A DNA stretch of 54,193 nt from Candidatus Merdivicinus excrementipullorum (GTDB lineage Bacteria; Bacillota; Clostridia; Oscillospirales; Ruminococcaceae): positions 1 to 54,193 of the forward strand of contig DVJP01000073.1 in NCBI GenBank assembly GCA_018716725.1, written 5' to 3'. Numbering within the stretch: the stretch's first letter is position 1; each line of letters begins with the position of its first letter. A model generated the notes under the pieces. It was not told the DNA's origin, did not search any database, and was given only the letters and a program-made list of their open reading frames with translations. Of this stretch, positions 1 to 9,151 are shown piece after piece. A program made the translations under genes and the position numbers.

Positions 1-131
1 CAAGGGCATCCCCGAGTAGTTCTCAGCATGGCGGCCCGGTGCACCACACCTCCGGTCGCCATGCATCATTCCTGCGGTAACGATGCACCTTCACCCGCGG
101 TCAGGCTGCACTGTTGGGGCGGCGTACGCAA
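1..131 (-). mobile_element. possible 5' end of a group II (class C-like) intron, running off the window
   Basis: GC-rich, strongly self-complementary stretch without a convincing reading frame. On the minus strand it follows directly after a terminator hairpin and its T tract, and starts TTGCGTACGCC. Class C group II introns are known to insert just after intrinsic terminators and to begin near GTGCG. An internal stem (GTGCATCGTT with a matching AATGATGCAT) fits a folded RNA. No reverse transcriptase is visible, because the window ends here. This is a weak call; it could equally be another structured intergenic repeat. Confidence 0.22.
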
Positions 132-181
132 TAAAAAATCCTCCGATCAATCTGAATTTTCTTCATTCAGATTGCCGGAGG
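132..181 (-). terminator. intrinsic terminator, minus strand
   Basis: On the minus strand, CCTCCGgCAATCTGAAT, a 7-base loop and ATTCAGATTGatCGGAGG form a long stem followed by ATTTTTTATT. Typical rho-independent layout. It could end transcription arriving from the nan operon side. Confidence 0.6.
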
Positions 182-240
182 CGGCGCACGGGCATGATAT
201 CGTTCAATGCATACTTGTTTGATGTCGAAAAAAGTCGAAT

Positions 241-286
241 AAAAAAGGGACGCAAGTGAATGAACTTTCACTTGCGTCCCTTTTGA
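241..286. terminator. bidirectional intrinsic terminator
   Basis: Perfect 18-base inverted repeat: AAAAGGGACGCAAGTGAA at 243-260 and its complement at 267-284, with a 6-base loop. It has A/T runs on both flanks, so it can terminate in both directions. It marks the left edge of the AT-rich block holding the nan genes. Confidence 0.8.
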
Positions 287-489
287 ATCTGATGTATTTT
301 GGTTTGAGATATCACTATGAAACCACGGTAACTCAAAAAAGATCACTTGTTAGTAGGAATAGGTAAGCACATATGACAGTTGTATCAACTCATAATATTG
401 CTTTAACATGATTTATAGTACATACTGTAACGAATGAATACCTTCCACCATATAAAGAAAAGTATTGGGATGTAGCAGACAAAACTATA

Positions 490-810
490 TAGTAATGCTT
501 TTCTTTTACCATGAGAGACAAACCGCCATCAGCGGAACAAATCTTCGTTTATTCCAATAGCTAACATACTACCGCTAAATCAGTTGTCTAATCTGCTTCA
601 CGATTAGTTGTTGAATGTGGTAGTATCCATAGTGCTTTCGCATCAAGCATTATCGTGATAACGATCATCAACACTGTTCATGCTCTGATGTATTCCATAC
701 TTGGTAATTATAGTGTGGTAAAATTTACTGGCATATTGACTGCCTCAATCAGAATGTAGGATAGTTCCTCGCAATGTCAGATAAACCATTTCAGCTGGAT
801 CGAAAGACTG
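490..810 (-). pseudogene. decayed IS3-family transposase (OrfB C-terminal part)
   Basis: The stretch from about 300 to 874 holds no intact gene, but the minus-strand frame starting near 804 reads LRGTILHSD*GSQYASKFYH and continues ITKYGIHQSMNSV and DRYHDNA*CES. That is the second Asp and the DNA-E region of the IS3-family DDE integrase core (HSDxGSQYxS, YGIxQSMS, DNAxxES), broken by two in-frame stops. After a frameshift, YWNKRR and GGLSLMVK resemble the usual OrfB C-terminus. So this is a dead insertion sequence beside the accessory block. The end repeats could not be placed. Confidence 0.7.
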
Positions 811-874
811 TATAAGGAAGCCTTCATGTTGGTATCCATTTATTTTACTCTATCCTCTCTGAAGAGTTCTTTTA

Positions 875-1765
875 TTATCCAAGATATTTTTGCATAAAGA
901 AATAAAATGCGCCTAGCATCCCTGCATAATTTCCATTCTCTACACAAACCAACTTGGTGTTATTAGCGATATATGGGAGTAAATACCGATTAAGGCTATT
1001 TTGAATCCTGGTTCCAAAATATTCCCACTCTGCCATAATACCGCCTCCCAGTACTACTATTTCAGGATTAACAATATAGCAAGCATTTGCAATTCCCATT
1101 CCCAAAATATCCGCTACTTCATCAACAATATGGATGCAGTCAACGTCTCCTCTTTTTGCCATATCGAAAAGTGAAACACCATTCATTAACTCTATCGGTA
1201 CTTTTTTACATGTAGATGCTCTGCGAACCATAACACTTGTTGAAGCTAAATTCTGAAATTCTCCACCTGGAAGATGTAAGTAACCAATTTCACAGCCTCC
1301 ACCGCAAAACCCGTGAAAAATCTGCCCATTTATAAGGACTGCACCACCAATTCCTGTTCCAACAGTAATGCATAAACTAATTGAGCTACCCTTGGCGGCT
1401 CCTGCATAATATTCCGCCAATGCTGCACAATTCACATCATTTTCTACTTCACAGGGAAGACAAAATTTTTTCTCTAGGATTTCTTTGATTGGAGTTCCCG
1501 TATAGTCAGGAATCAATGGAGCTGAGTAGAGAATTTTTCCTTTCTCGCTGTCTACCATTCCAGCAGTTGAAATGCAAATTCCTTTCAGATGATAATCTCG
1601 CAAATACTCTTCAACAATAGAATTAACCTTTCGCAAAATACCAGCACCACCATATTGCGTTGCTTCTGTCGGTAGTTTATCTGTTGTTAAAAAGGTACCA
1701 TTCTCACTAATAACGCCGTATTTGATAAAAGTTCCACCAATATCAAAACAAAGATATGTATCCAT
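875..1765 (-). CDS. nanK: ROK-family kinase, probable N-acetylmannosamine kinase NanK
   Basis: About 296 residues with the ROK ATP fold: N-terminal DIGGT phosphate loop, GTGIGG second loop, and the catalytic Asp in VENDVN. In the nan pathway it would phosphorylate ManNAc to ManNAc-6-P in the cytoplasm, feeding NanE. The start chosen is ATG at 1765 (MDTYLCFDIGG), preceded by AAGGA. An ATG 24 bases upstream (1789) overlaps the nanE stop as ATGA and is also possible. Oddity: the zinc motif of most ROK proteins (CxCGxxGCxE, after GEIGH) is missing; the region reads GCEIGYLHLPGG followed by no Cys cluster. Substrate is inferred from the neighbours nanE and nanA. ROK membership is certain. Confidence 0.87.
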   Translation of the reverse strand: MDTYLCFDIGGTFIKYGVISENGTFLTTDKLPTEATQYGGAGILRKVNSIVEEYLRDYHLKGICISTAGMVDSEKGKILYSAPLIPDYTGTPIKEILEKKFCLPCEVENDVNCAALAEYYAGAAKGSSISLCITVGTGIGGAVLINGQIFHGFCGGGCEIGYLHLPGGEFQNLASTSVMVRRASTCKKVPIELMNGVSLFDMAKRGDVDCIHIVDEVADILGMGIANACYIVNPEIVVLGGGIMAEWEYFGTRIQNSLNRYLLPYIANNTKLVCVENGNYAGMLGAFYFFMQKYLG

Positions 1766-1785
1766 TTCAGCTTCCTTTTTGTTCG

Positions 1786-2481
1786 TCATTTTTCAACCTT
1801 GGTGAGTGCATCTGTAAAGCGCTTGGTAATAACTTGAGGTCGCGTAATGCTAGAACCAATAACAACACTAAAACAGCCTAATTCAATTACTCGCTTTGCT
1901 TTTGCAGGAGTATCAATGTTTCCCTCTGCAATAACAGGATGTGTAACATTCTTTAAAACAGCACGAATAATGGCAAAATCATCTTCTTCAATATGTGTGC
2001 CAGTGGTATCATCTGTATATCCTACCAAGGTTGTCCCAATCAGGTCAAAACCCAGTTCATCTGCATGGAGCATCTCTTGAACAGAAGCACAATCGGCCAT
2101 AAAAAGCTGATCGGGATATTTACGACGCACTTCCTTAAAAAAATCATCAAGAAATTCTCCATTGGGCCGCAGTCGATTGGTCGCATCGAGTGCAATAATT
2201 TCAGGTTTAACTTCCATTAGTTCCTCGACTTCCCGCATAGTAGGTGTGATATAAATAGGAGAATCTACATAATCACGCTTTATGATCCCAATAATTGGCA
2301 ACGAAACATTTTTCCGAATTTCAATAATATCTTCTTTTGTGTTAGCACGAATGCCAGCTGCTCCGCCTTCTTTTGCCGCACGTGCCATTCGTCCCATAAT
2401 AAAAGATGAGTGAAGCGGCTCATTTGGCAAAGCCTGACATGAGACAATTAGATGTCCTGCTAAGTTTTCGATAGAGTGCAT
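1786..2481 (-). CDS. nanE: N-acetylmannosamine-6-phosphate 2-epimerase NanE
   Basis: 231 residues, the normal length for this TIM-barrel epimerase, which converts ManNAc-6-P to GlcNAc-6-P. Family segments are visible: the N-terminal [29 protein letters not shown], a long IALDAT strand and C-terminal AEGNIDTP and [10 protein letters not shown] phosphate-binding loops. Its stop codon overlaps an upstream ATG of the kinase gene, and nanA lies about 80 bases upstream, so the three are one transcript. The product is the substrate of NagA, encoded at 48962-50092 in the GC-rich core. Confidence 0.95.
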   Translation of the reverse strand: MHSIENLAGHLIVSCQALPNEPLHSSFIMGRMARAAKEGGAAGIRANTKEDIIEIRKNVSLPIIGIIKRDYVDSPIYITPTMREVEELMEVKPEIIALDATNRLRPNGEFLDDFFKEVRRKYPDQLFMADCASVQEMLHADELGFDLIGTTLVGYTDDTTGTHIEEDDFAIIRAVLKNVTHPVIAEGNIDTPAKAKRVIELGCFSVVIGSSITRPQVITKRFTDALTKVEK

Positions 2482-2558
2482 TATAATGAATTCCTTTCCA
2501 TATGTTACGCGTTTTTCTTTCTATTTGAAAGGCAGCAGATCTATCATTTTGCTTTAAG

Positions 2559-3482
2559 TTATTGAACACTGTATCCTTGAATGGCTGTTTTGATCATACT
2601 TGCCATCTGTGTTACGATGTGGTCATCTTGCGAAACGAAATTGGTCATTGGTGCACGAACACCACCCAAGTCCAAATTCTGATACCGCCGCAAATACTCC
2701 TTTATGATTGCGTATAAATTAGAATGCCCAACATACATTGTTTCAATAATCCGTACAATATCTCCCTGAAGTTGCTGCGCTTTGTCCACCTGATTGGTTT
2801 GCAGGAAATGGCGAACAGCGAGGAACAGTTCTGGCATTATCGCATAAGTTCCACCAATTCCTGCTTCTGCTCCCATCATTAGTCCGGCAGCAAGTTGCTC
2901 ATCTGGTCCATTAAATACAATGAAGTCTTCTCCACCAATATCTTTAAAATCTCGTATGTCCTGTACACTGGCCGTTGTATTCTTTACACCAATGACATTA
3001 GGATTTTTAAGCATTTCTTTCAGCAAAGATAGACTAAGCGCAACCCCTGCAAGCTGTGGAATATTGTAAATAATAAATGGGGTATGCGGAGCAGCCTTTG
3101 AAATGGTATTCCAGTAATCAGCAATTGCATATTCAGGTAAATGAAAATAAATAGGTGGAATAGATGCAATGGCATCTACACCTAAATGCTCTGCATATGC
3201 TGCTAATTCTGCACTGTCTTTTGTGTTATTGCACGCAACATGGGCAATGATTGTCAATTGTCCGCCCACTTCCTCCATAACAGCTCTTAAAGCTTTTTTG
3301 CGTTCTTCAATACTCTGATAAATACATTCCCCAGAAGAACCACTCACATACAATCCCTGCACACCTTTATCCGCCAAATAGCGAGCAAGTTTTTTATTTT
3401 GTTCAACACTTACTTCTCCGTCTGAGTTATAACAGGCATAAAATGCCGGAATAATGCCTTTAAATTTACCAATTCTACTCAT
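2559..3482 (-). CDS. nanA: N-acetylneuraminate lyase NanA (DapA/NAL family)
   Basis: 307 residues of the class I aldolase family that includes NanA and DapA. Visible are GSSGE (the GxxGE carboxylate-binding motif), YNIPQLAGV with the catalytic Tyr, and IGVKNTT with the Schiff-base Lys. It would split N-acetylneuraminate into ManNAc and pyruvate in the cytoplasm. Assignment to NanA rather than DapA rests on the nanE and kinase neighbours and on the divergence from DapA-type sequence. Start ATG at 3482 is preceded by GAAGG. It sits between the sialidase-like gene and nanE on one strand with short gaps. Confidence 0.9.
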   Translation of the reverse strand: MSRIGKFKGIIPAFYACYNSDGEVSVEQNKKLARYLADKGVQGLYVSGSSGECIYQSIEERKKALRAVMEEVGGQLTIIAHVACNNTKDSAELAAYAEHLGVDAIASIPPIYFHLPEYAIADYWNTISKAAPHTPFIIYNIPQLAGVALSLSLLKEMLKNPNVIGVKNTTASVQDIRDFKDIGGEDFIVFNGPDEQLAAGLMMGAEAGIGGTYAIMPELFLAVRHFLQTNQVDKAQQLQGDIVRIIETMYVGHSNLYAIIKEYLRRYQNLDLGGVRAPMTNFVSQDDHIVTQMASMIKTAIQGYSVQ

Positions 3483-3509
3483 GATATTACGACCTTCTTT
3501 TTATGGACT

Positions 3510-4784
3510 TTAATTTCTGTCCAGTAGCAACTTTTCCACATCTTCCATTCGGAGGCGTTTGGAGGCAACATAGGTTTTGCGTGTCATGGGACCTTTCGGC
3601 GTATCAAAATGTCCTTTGTCCTCAGAGGAAAACACACCGTAGGAAGACGTGACAACTGTTCCATCAGGCAGCACTACATTGCCGCAATATCCGGTATCTC
3701 CGTCCGCCGTTATCCCGGGTTCTGTCTGACTGTTGAGGTAAGTATGGGTAATTTTGATACGAAAATCGCCTTCTTTCCCTTCCCTCAAATCCTCATAGGA
3801 ACCAACCCATGCAATCCAGCCTTCCGAATACCAATCCCACGTTTTTTTCTCATAGTATTTCGCAACTTTTATCGGATCCCGTTCGATGGAGCGAAAAGTG
3901 ATGAACAATCTGCCATCTGGCAGATAATCGGCTTTGTGACGCTCTCCATTCAGCGCTGCAGGAGCTTCAAATGGTTGTGACCAGGTTTTTCCTTCGTCAG
4001 AAGAATAGCTAATCAGAGAGTTGATATTTTTGGCGTTGCTTCTCGCGAGCAGAAGCAGCTCATCTCCCTGCCCTTTTTCGCTTCGAATACACTCCACTTC
4101 ACACATATTGGCACTTTTTTCAATATCCCGATACATCCGGAAATAAGGTTCCGGCTCTGACCAATGCATTTTTCCATTCTCATCAAAAGTCAAAATCGTT
4201 TTGTAGTTTACAAATTCACTTGTATGGAATAGTCCCATCCACTTATCCACAAATTTTCCATTTTCCTTGAGTTTTGTTAAAGAACTCATTGCCACTACAG
4301 TATAATACGTAATTGGATCATGTTTGGTATAAAAACTTTCATATTCTGTCCAGGTTTTTCCTTCATCAGCAGATATCGAACAATCAAAACCGCCATTAGA
4401 ATCTGGCCATTCCGGTTCGCCGCAGATTAAAATCAACCGGTCTTCCCAATCATGCTCTGTAAATTCCAACCGGTAAACTGTGGGAGTTTCCAGCGAATTT
4501 TTCCAGCTTTCCGGTGAATTTTCCAGTGCATTTACATAGCTTTTACCGCCATCTTTGCTAATTTTAGCACAAGTTTTTCCTCTACCATGTCCTTCTGGAT
4601 AAAAGGTTAGAATATCTCCATTTTTAAGTAATACCGAATCAGGATGTCCCAAATATCCATTTCCTTCATCTATTGTGGTCATCTCGTAAAGATAACGCAT
4701 ATTTTCTGGCGTTCCATCCGGCATCACGCTTAAATCAATTTGGGGAATCGTGTAATTCTGTCCCTTACTTTGATATACCTGCAT
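3510..4784 (-). CDS. sialidase-family (BNR/Asp-box) protein, no signal peptide
   Basis: 424 residues with repeated Asp boxes (SxDxGKTW type): SKDGGKSY, SADEGKTW and SSDEGKTWS, the blade motif of six-bladed propeller sialidases. An arginine-rich C-terminal half (ITFRSIE, RKTYVASKRLR) could supply the carboxylate-binding arginines, though I cannot align the triad with certainty. It starts MQVYQSKGQ with no signal peptide or anchor, so it is predicted to be cytoplasmic, unlike the secreted sialidases of gut commensals. It may act on imported sialosides or on a related sugar. It is embedded in the nan operon upstream of nanA. Confidence 0.8.
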   Translation of the reverse strand: MQVYQSKGQNYTIPQIDLSVMPDGTPENMRYLYEMTTIDEGNGYLGHPDSVLLKNGDILTFYPEGHGRGKTCAKISKDGGKSYVNALENSPESWKNSLETPTVYRLEFTEHDWEDRLILICGEPEWPDSNGGFDCSISADEGKTWTEYESFYTKHDPITYYTVVAMSSLTKLKENGKFVDKWMGLFHTSEFVNYKTILTFDENGKMHWSEPEPYFRMYRDIEKSANMCEVECIRSEKGQGDELLLLARSNAKNINSLISYSSDEGKTWSQPFEAPAALNGERHKADYLPDGRLFITFRSIERDPIKVAKYYEKKTWDWYSEGWIAWVGSYEDLREGKEGDFRIKITHTYLNSQTEPGITADGDTGYCGNVVLPDGTVVTSSYGVFSSEDKGHFDTPKGPMTRKTYVASKRLRMEDVEKLLLDRN

Positions 4785-4803
4785 CGTACTTCCCCCTTAC
4801 TAC

Positions 4804-6798
4804 TTAATGAGTTTCATCAAGACAATACATTTGGAATACATCCAAGGTGGGCAAATGCAAAGTGGTACTTCCGTTTTCGATGGTCAACTCGGGAGTTTTT
4901 CCGTCCGTAGTTAACGTGGTAACGTTCTTTATAACTTCGGGAAAAGTCACCGTAATACCGGAAATCGGATAAACGGGTGTCTTTGCCTGTTGGTTGATTA
5001 CGCCCAGATACCGGCAGCCGTCCTTTTCCCAGAGTAGTGTCTCTACAAATTCAGGTGCGTTGCTGGTAAGCAGTGTTCCCTTCATAAGAGAACGGAAAAG
5101 TGCACAAAGTGCTTCACGGCAGTGAGTAGCCTTGGTTAACTCAAGCGGTGCGCATACCCAGAGGATGCTCCCTTCGCCAACTTTGCGACGGATTGCTCCA
5201 GGCATTTCTGTGTGGATTCCGGGAGGATTTGAATGAATTGCGGCAAAATCTCTTGAACCCGGCTTGGTATAAGGAAAACTTAAGGTTGCAAGCATTTCTG
5301 CGCCATCCTCTGTAACCTCCGACATCCATGCGTAGTGCTCAATCGGATAGGGACTTGCCTTAGTGAAGGTCTTAAATAATTTTGCACCGGCTTTGGTTGG
5401 GTTCAGATAACTGTAAGAATACTCGCTTTTTCCGGTAATGCGGATGCCCAACAGCTCTTCCAGTCGTTTGTGCCCCAAATGACCGGTGATTAGCAAATTG
5501 CCTCCATTACGGATATAGCGTTCAATATCATCCATCTCCTCATCGCTCAACACAGGGACATCATTTATAGACAACACTTGTGTTCTGAGGCCTTTCAAAT
5601 TTTTACAACCAATGACGTTAAACAGAATATTGTATTCTCGCAGAACATCTGCCGCATTAAACGGAGACTGAATATAGTTTTTCTCGGATTTCTGCTCAGT
5701 ATGATACAGCACCGCAGCGTCTGCCAGCATATTGCCACTGACATACTTTTCAAGAGGTTTCATTTGGGCAAAAACATCCTTGATATCGCCCTCATACATC
5801 TCGTCTGTAATCGTTCCATCTGGATTCATTGCGTCACAAATGGAAAATGCACCATTATGCATCAGTGCATCTATGGCATGAATAAGCAGGTCGTCCCGAG
5901 AACGAGAAACGGTGTGGAAAAAGAGACTCGGGTCACAGCGAGAGGTAATGTAACAGAATGGTTTGTTCGGTGTGACGCTATTATAATATTTGCACATAAA
6001 GCTCTGTTGGAGATAACCGCCGTAATAATCGCCTCCCGCATAATCACAGGCTGCCAGTCCTTTTTCGGTGTCACCACCGTACCAGTCGCTGGTTCCAACT
6101 GCTGCAAAGTTGTGCTCGATTGTCACCTCTGAACGAATTTCTTTCACCGCTTTGGTATTCTCCATCATGAATTCTTCCATCCAACGCTGACGGCGATGTG
6201 CATACTCTACCCAAATCGGATCATCCCAATCAATTTTTCGAGGAAGATCATGACCAGTTTCCCGGAAAAAACGCTCCCGGCAGGAATCGCAATAGCAAAT
6301 TTCTGGCCAGAACGGCATATCAAGGAACATTCCCTCAAATTGATAGAGCGTATTGAGCTCCTGCAAAATTTCCCGCACATATTGGCGGTATTCAAGGTTA
6401 TTCGGGCAAACCAGGCCATATCGACTGCCATCCTCGCGGGAGGTTTCGCCCTTGGCATTCACCATCCGCCATGCCGGATGGTTGTCATAGGCATAATTGT
6501 CGTAAATCTGGGAAAGATAGACAATCACATTGATCCCATTTTCGTGGCATTTTTTGACCATTTCACCCACATAATCAAGATCCCGGCGTTTTAGCCCTTC
6601 ATGCATTCTGCCGTATTTGCTGGGCCAATAGTGCAAACCAACGTGAGATTTCGCCTTAACAACTATGCTGGAAGCATCCGCTTCCTTTAAACGTGCCACA
6701 AAATTGTCCACATCAAGTTTGGAAAGATATTCTTCCGAGTTGCTGTCATTTAGGTGCATATCCATAAAAATGCGCCGATAATCATTTTGATACCACAT
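4804..6798 (-). CDS. GHL6-like glycoside hydrolase with trimerisation-type domain
   Basis: About 664 residues, starting at the ATG at 6798 (MWYQNDYRRIF), preceded by AGAAGG. The N-terminal TIM barrel shows GLHYWPSKYGRMH, CHENGINVIVYLS, DNHPAWRMVNAKG and MFLDMPFWPEICYCDSC. These resemble the hypothetical glycosyl hydrolase 6 family and GH42/GH29-like barrels. A middle Rossmann-like part (VLSDEEMDDIERYIRNGGNLLITG) resembles the beta-galactosidase trimerisation domain, and a C-terminal beta domain follows. No signal peptide is seen. The substrate is unknown; its place in the operon suggests trimming of imported host-glycan fragments, for instance a sialoside or fucoside. The class of enzyme is fairly certain, the activity is not. 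Confidence 0.7.
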   Translation of the reverse strand: MWYQNDYRRIFMDMHLNDSNSEEYLSKLDVDNFVARLKEADASSIVVKAKSHVGLHYWPSKYGRMHEGLKRRDLDYVGEMVKKCHENGINVIVYLSQIYDNYAYDNHPAWRMVNAKGETSREDGSRYGLVCPNNLEYRQYVREILQELNTLYQFEGMFLDMPFWPEICYCDSCRERFFRETGHDLPRKIDWDDPIWVEYAHRRQRWMEEFMMENTKAVKEIRSEVTIEHNFAAVGTSDWYGGDTEKGLAACDYAGGDYYGGYLQQSFMCKYYNSVTPNKPFCYITSRCDPSLFFHTVSRSRDDLLIHAIDALMHNGAFSICDAMNPDGTITDEMYEGDIKDVFAQMKPLEKYVSGNMLADAAVLYHTEQKSEKNYIQSPFNAADVLREYNILFNVIGCKNLKGLRTQVLSINDVPVLSDEEMDDIERYIRNGGNLLITGHLGHKRLEELLGIRITGKSEYSYSYLNPTKAGAKLFKTFTKASPYPIEHYAWMSEVTEDGAEMLATLSFPYTKPGSRDFAAIHSNPPGIHTEMPGAIRRKVGEGSILWVCAPLELTKATHCREALCALFRSLMKGTLLTSNAPEFVETLLWEKDGCRYLGVINQQAKTPVYPISGITVTFPEVIKNVTTLTTDGKTPELTIENGSTTLHLPTLDVFQMYCLDETH

Positions 6799-6856
6799 AA
6801 TTTTCCTTCTTTCTAAAATGATGTAATGTTTCTTGAAAAATGAGTTCAATTAACCG

Positions 6857-7987
6857 TCAGCCATGGTCAATGGTTGATCTCAAAGCTTCCTTAAGGTAAG
6901 GATATATGGTTTCTGCCATACGGTAAAATCCCAAATCGTTGGGATGGGTTCCATCCACCGTACAACTCCCACGATCACGAGCCTGAAACAGAGATTGTCC
7001 GTCAATAAACCAAAGTTGATTGTCTCCATTTTCGCGTCCACGCAGATAACTTTTGAGAATAATATCCCGCCGCACACGCCCACTCACTGGATTGGAATCA
7101 TAATCCGGCTTAGAAATCATCAAAATTGGCATATCAGGATGCTTTTGCCGAAGAATCTGATAAAATGGGTAATGAGTGGCGGCAAGATTTGTTCCATCTG
7201 GGCCATTTGTATCGTATGCATTATGGTCATAATCCATTATTACTGCAGAAAGATCCAGTGAGGCTATATATTGTGCCATATTCTGTTCACCCTTGGCGCT
7301 GCCAGAAAACCCCAAACAGATGTAATTGAAATTCAGCCAGCGACTCAAATAATTGATATAGCTATTACCCGGTCGTGACGCACAACCGCCTTGTGTAATA
7401 GAGGATCCATAAAACAGCACTGGTTTTTCCAAACGATACCGAATCGGTGCCTGGATAACGGCCCCAGCCTGTACGCCAACATACAGCTTTTCCAAACCAT
7501 TATAGAGTGGTAAATGGAGGGTAATTTCCCGCATGATGGAGCGGTTTTCTAAAAAATGGTAAATGCCATTGTACTGTGCCCCATTTGGCAAAAGAGGATC
7601 AGGTGGGAAGAATGTATGACAGAATTCCTGTTCCCCTACATTAGTCCCAGCTGGTCCCCCATACAAATCGATTCCGGAATGCCCGGTACATGGCATATGA
7701 GACATATGGACAACACGTCGGAGCTGAACTGCCACAGCAATCCAAGGGGAATCGGTCGCAAAACGAACCCGCCCACCTGCAGTATGCCATGCCAACTCCT
7801 GTACCCCTTGATTACATGCGGGTAGAAATTCTGGTGGAAGACGGCAAAATTTTTTTATGCTATAAGGATCATAGAAACCGTCAATATGAAATGGCGATGT
7901 TAAGACATCATAAAAGATGCTATCTTTGGGAATTGCTGCTGAATTAGCGAAATTGGAATCAATTTCCTGAAGAGAACGAGGTTCCAT
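6857..7987 (-). CDS. SGNH/GDSL-family hydrolase, candidate sialate O-acetylesterase
   Basis: About 376 residues. Start at the ATG at 7987 (MEPRSLQEID), with AAAGGAAG seven bases upstream; the longer frame upstream has no ribosome site. An N-terminal beta-sandwich-like part precedes an SGNH core with the nucleophile Ser in FYGSSITQGG, the Gly and Asn blocks (LGFSGSAKG, DHNAYD) and the catalytic Asp-His in DGTHPND near the C-terminus. No signal peptide is visible. Known nan operons of gut bacteria often include an esterase that removes O-acetyl groups so that the lyase and sialidase can act. That role is inferred here from position only. Confidence 0.75.
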   Translation of the reverse strand: MEPRSLQEIDSNFANSAAIPKDSIFYDVLTSPFHIDGFYDPYSIKKFCRLPPEFLPACNQGVQELAWHTAGGRVRFATDSPWIAVAVQLRRVVHMSHMPCTGHSGIDLYGGPAGTNVGEQEFCHTFFPPDPLLPNGAQYNGIYHFLENRSIMREITLHLPLYNGLEKLYVGVQAGAVIQAPIRYRLEKPVLFYGSSITQGGCASRPGNSYINYLSRWLNFNYICLGFSGSAKGEQNMAQYIASLDLSAVIMDYDHNAYDTNGPDGTNLAATHYPFYQILRQKHPDMPILMISKPDYDSNPVSGRVRRDIILKSYLRGRENGDNQLWFIDGQSLFQARDRGSCTVDGTHPNDLGFYRMAETIYPYLKEALRSTIDHG

Positions 7988-8055
7988 GTATAATCTTCCT
8001 TTGCAAAACATTGCCAAAATGCAAGTCCCTGTGCAATCACCAGTAGGTGTCATTA

Positions 8056-8079
8056 TGCCAGCTTGATAGCAAGCTGGCA
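8056..8079. promoter_or_regulatory. perfect hairpin upstream of the SGNH gene
   Basis: TGCCAGCTTG, loop ATAG, CAAGCTGGCA: a 10-pair stem with a 4-base loop, between the truncated binding-protein gene and the SGNH start. There is no T tract, so it is more likely an mRNA processing or stabilising element than a terminator. The rest of the gap 7988-8243 shows no gene. Confidence 0.5.
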
Positions 8080-8243
8080 TAGCGGTACATTCCATATCCG
8101 TAATCCAGGGATTTGTTCTTTTTTAAAACTAGCGAATACTTTCTAAGGAAGGGAAGCAACCCCAAAAACTCCTGGTTTACTTCCCCTCCGCATATTATTT
8201 TGATATGGCACACATAGTGAGTTTGTGATCCTTTTCCACTCGA

Positions 8244-9151
8244 TTATTTACCGATGAAGCGATCGTGTCGGGCTTGATACATCTTTACCATTTCTTCCAG
8301 ACCGAGTTCTTTCATCTTTTCGATGTACTGATCAATGTCTTCAACCTTATACTGTCCGAGTGCAAGGCGCATAATCGTTTCATCCATATAAGTATAAAGG
8401 TCAGGCTTGTATTGATCTTCCACATCAATTTCTTCAGCAGTAGCCATCGCGAGATGATAATTATCACCATAATAATATTTGTGATCGCCGGTAGAATGAT
8501 TATCACCCATATCCAGAATTTGAGGTTCATTCAGGAATGGAACTCGGAGAGTTTCCCATTCTTCCAAAGCAAGGGATCCAAAGACGCCGGACCAGAATAT
8601 ATGACCAACTGCATGGCCTTCCAGCATATAACTCCTAACATTTAAATTTTCATTTGGGATCAAAACGCCATTTTCGTCATACGTATGCTGATCGCCTTCC
8701 AATCCGTAGCGGTGGAGAACTGCAAATTCAGGAGTAGAAACCAAATCCAGGAAGCGTACTGCAGCTTCAGGGTTCTTACATTCCTTGGTGATTGCCATTC
8801 TTGCCTGTACAAAGTCAGGAGTCGAAGCAGCAACATAAAGATCACCGGAACCGCCATCAAAAATTACACCCTGATAATCACCACCATACTGTTCAACGTC
8901 TGCATTATAAAAATTGGTATTTGCATATCCCATCTGACAGGAAATTTGATTGGATTTGATTTTTTTGAGTGTATAATCATAGGGCTTATCTAGAGAATCT
9001 ACATCCAAAATATTTTTTTGCACAAGTTCCTGCAAAAACTCCACATAAGGAATCAAACGCTCTTTCATAAGCCACGGAGATTTTACCGTATCATCACTGG
9101 GATCAACCCCAATGTGGGAGTCCGGCAATCCAAAAAGTGGTCCCATATAAC
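8244..9151 (-). pseudogene. 5'-truncated ABC sugar-binding protein (family 1 extracellular SBP)
   Basis: The frame carries the C-terminal roughly 300 residues of an LplA-type solute-binding protein: GDLYVAASTPDFVQARMAI, NPEAAVRFLDLVSTPEF, a helical region with WETLRVPFLNEP, and a C-terminal DQYIEKMKELGLEEM. This type normally runs to about 500 residues with a lipoprotein signal. The signal and about 200 N-terminal residues are absent. Reading upstream, the frame enters the tmRNA 3' end: the CCA terminus is followed directly by the codons for SYMGPLFG. The two permease genes that usually accompany this family are not in the window. It was probably the binding protein of a sialoside importer; now it is either dead or an assembly artefact. 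Confidence 0.85.

Noticed and set aside
170-195. Possible attR copy of the ssrA 3' end (GGAGGCGG near 178)
   Set aside because: Only about eight bases match the ssrA end; too short to support an attachment repeat.
28-222. 64-residue open frame at the left end
   Set aside because: It crosses a terminator stem, has no ribosome site and no recognisable composition; part of structured DNA.
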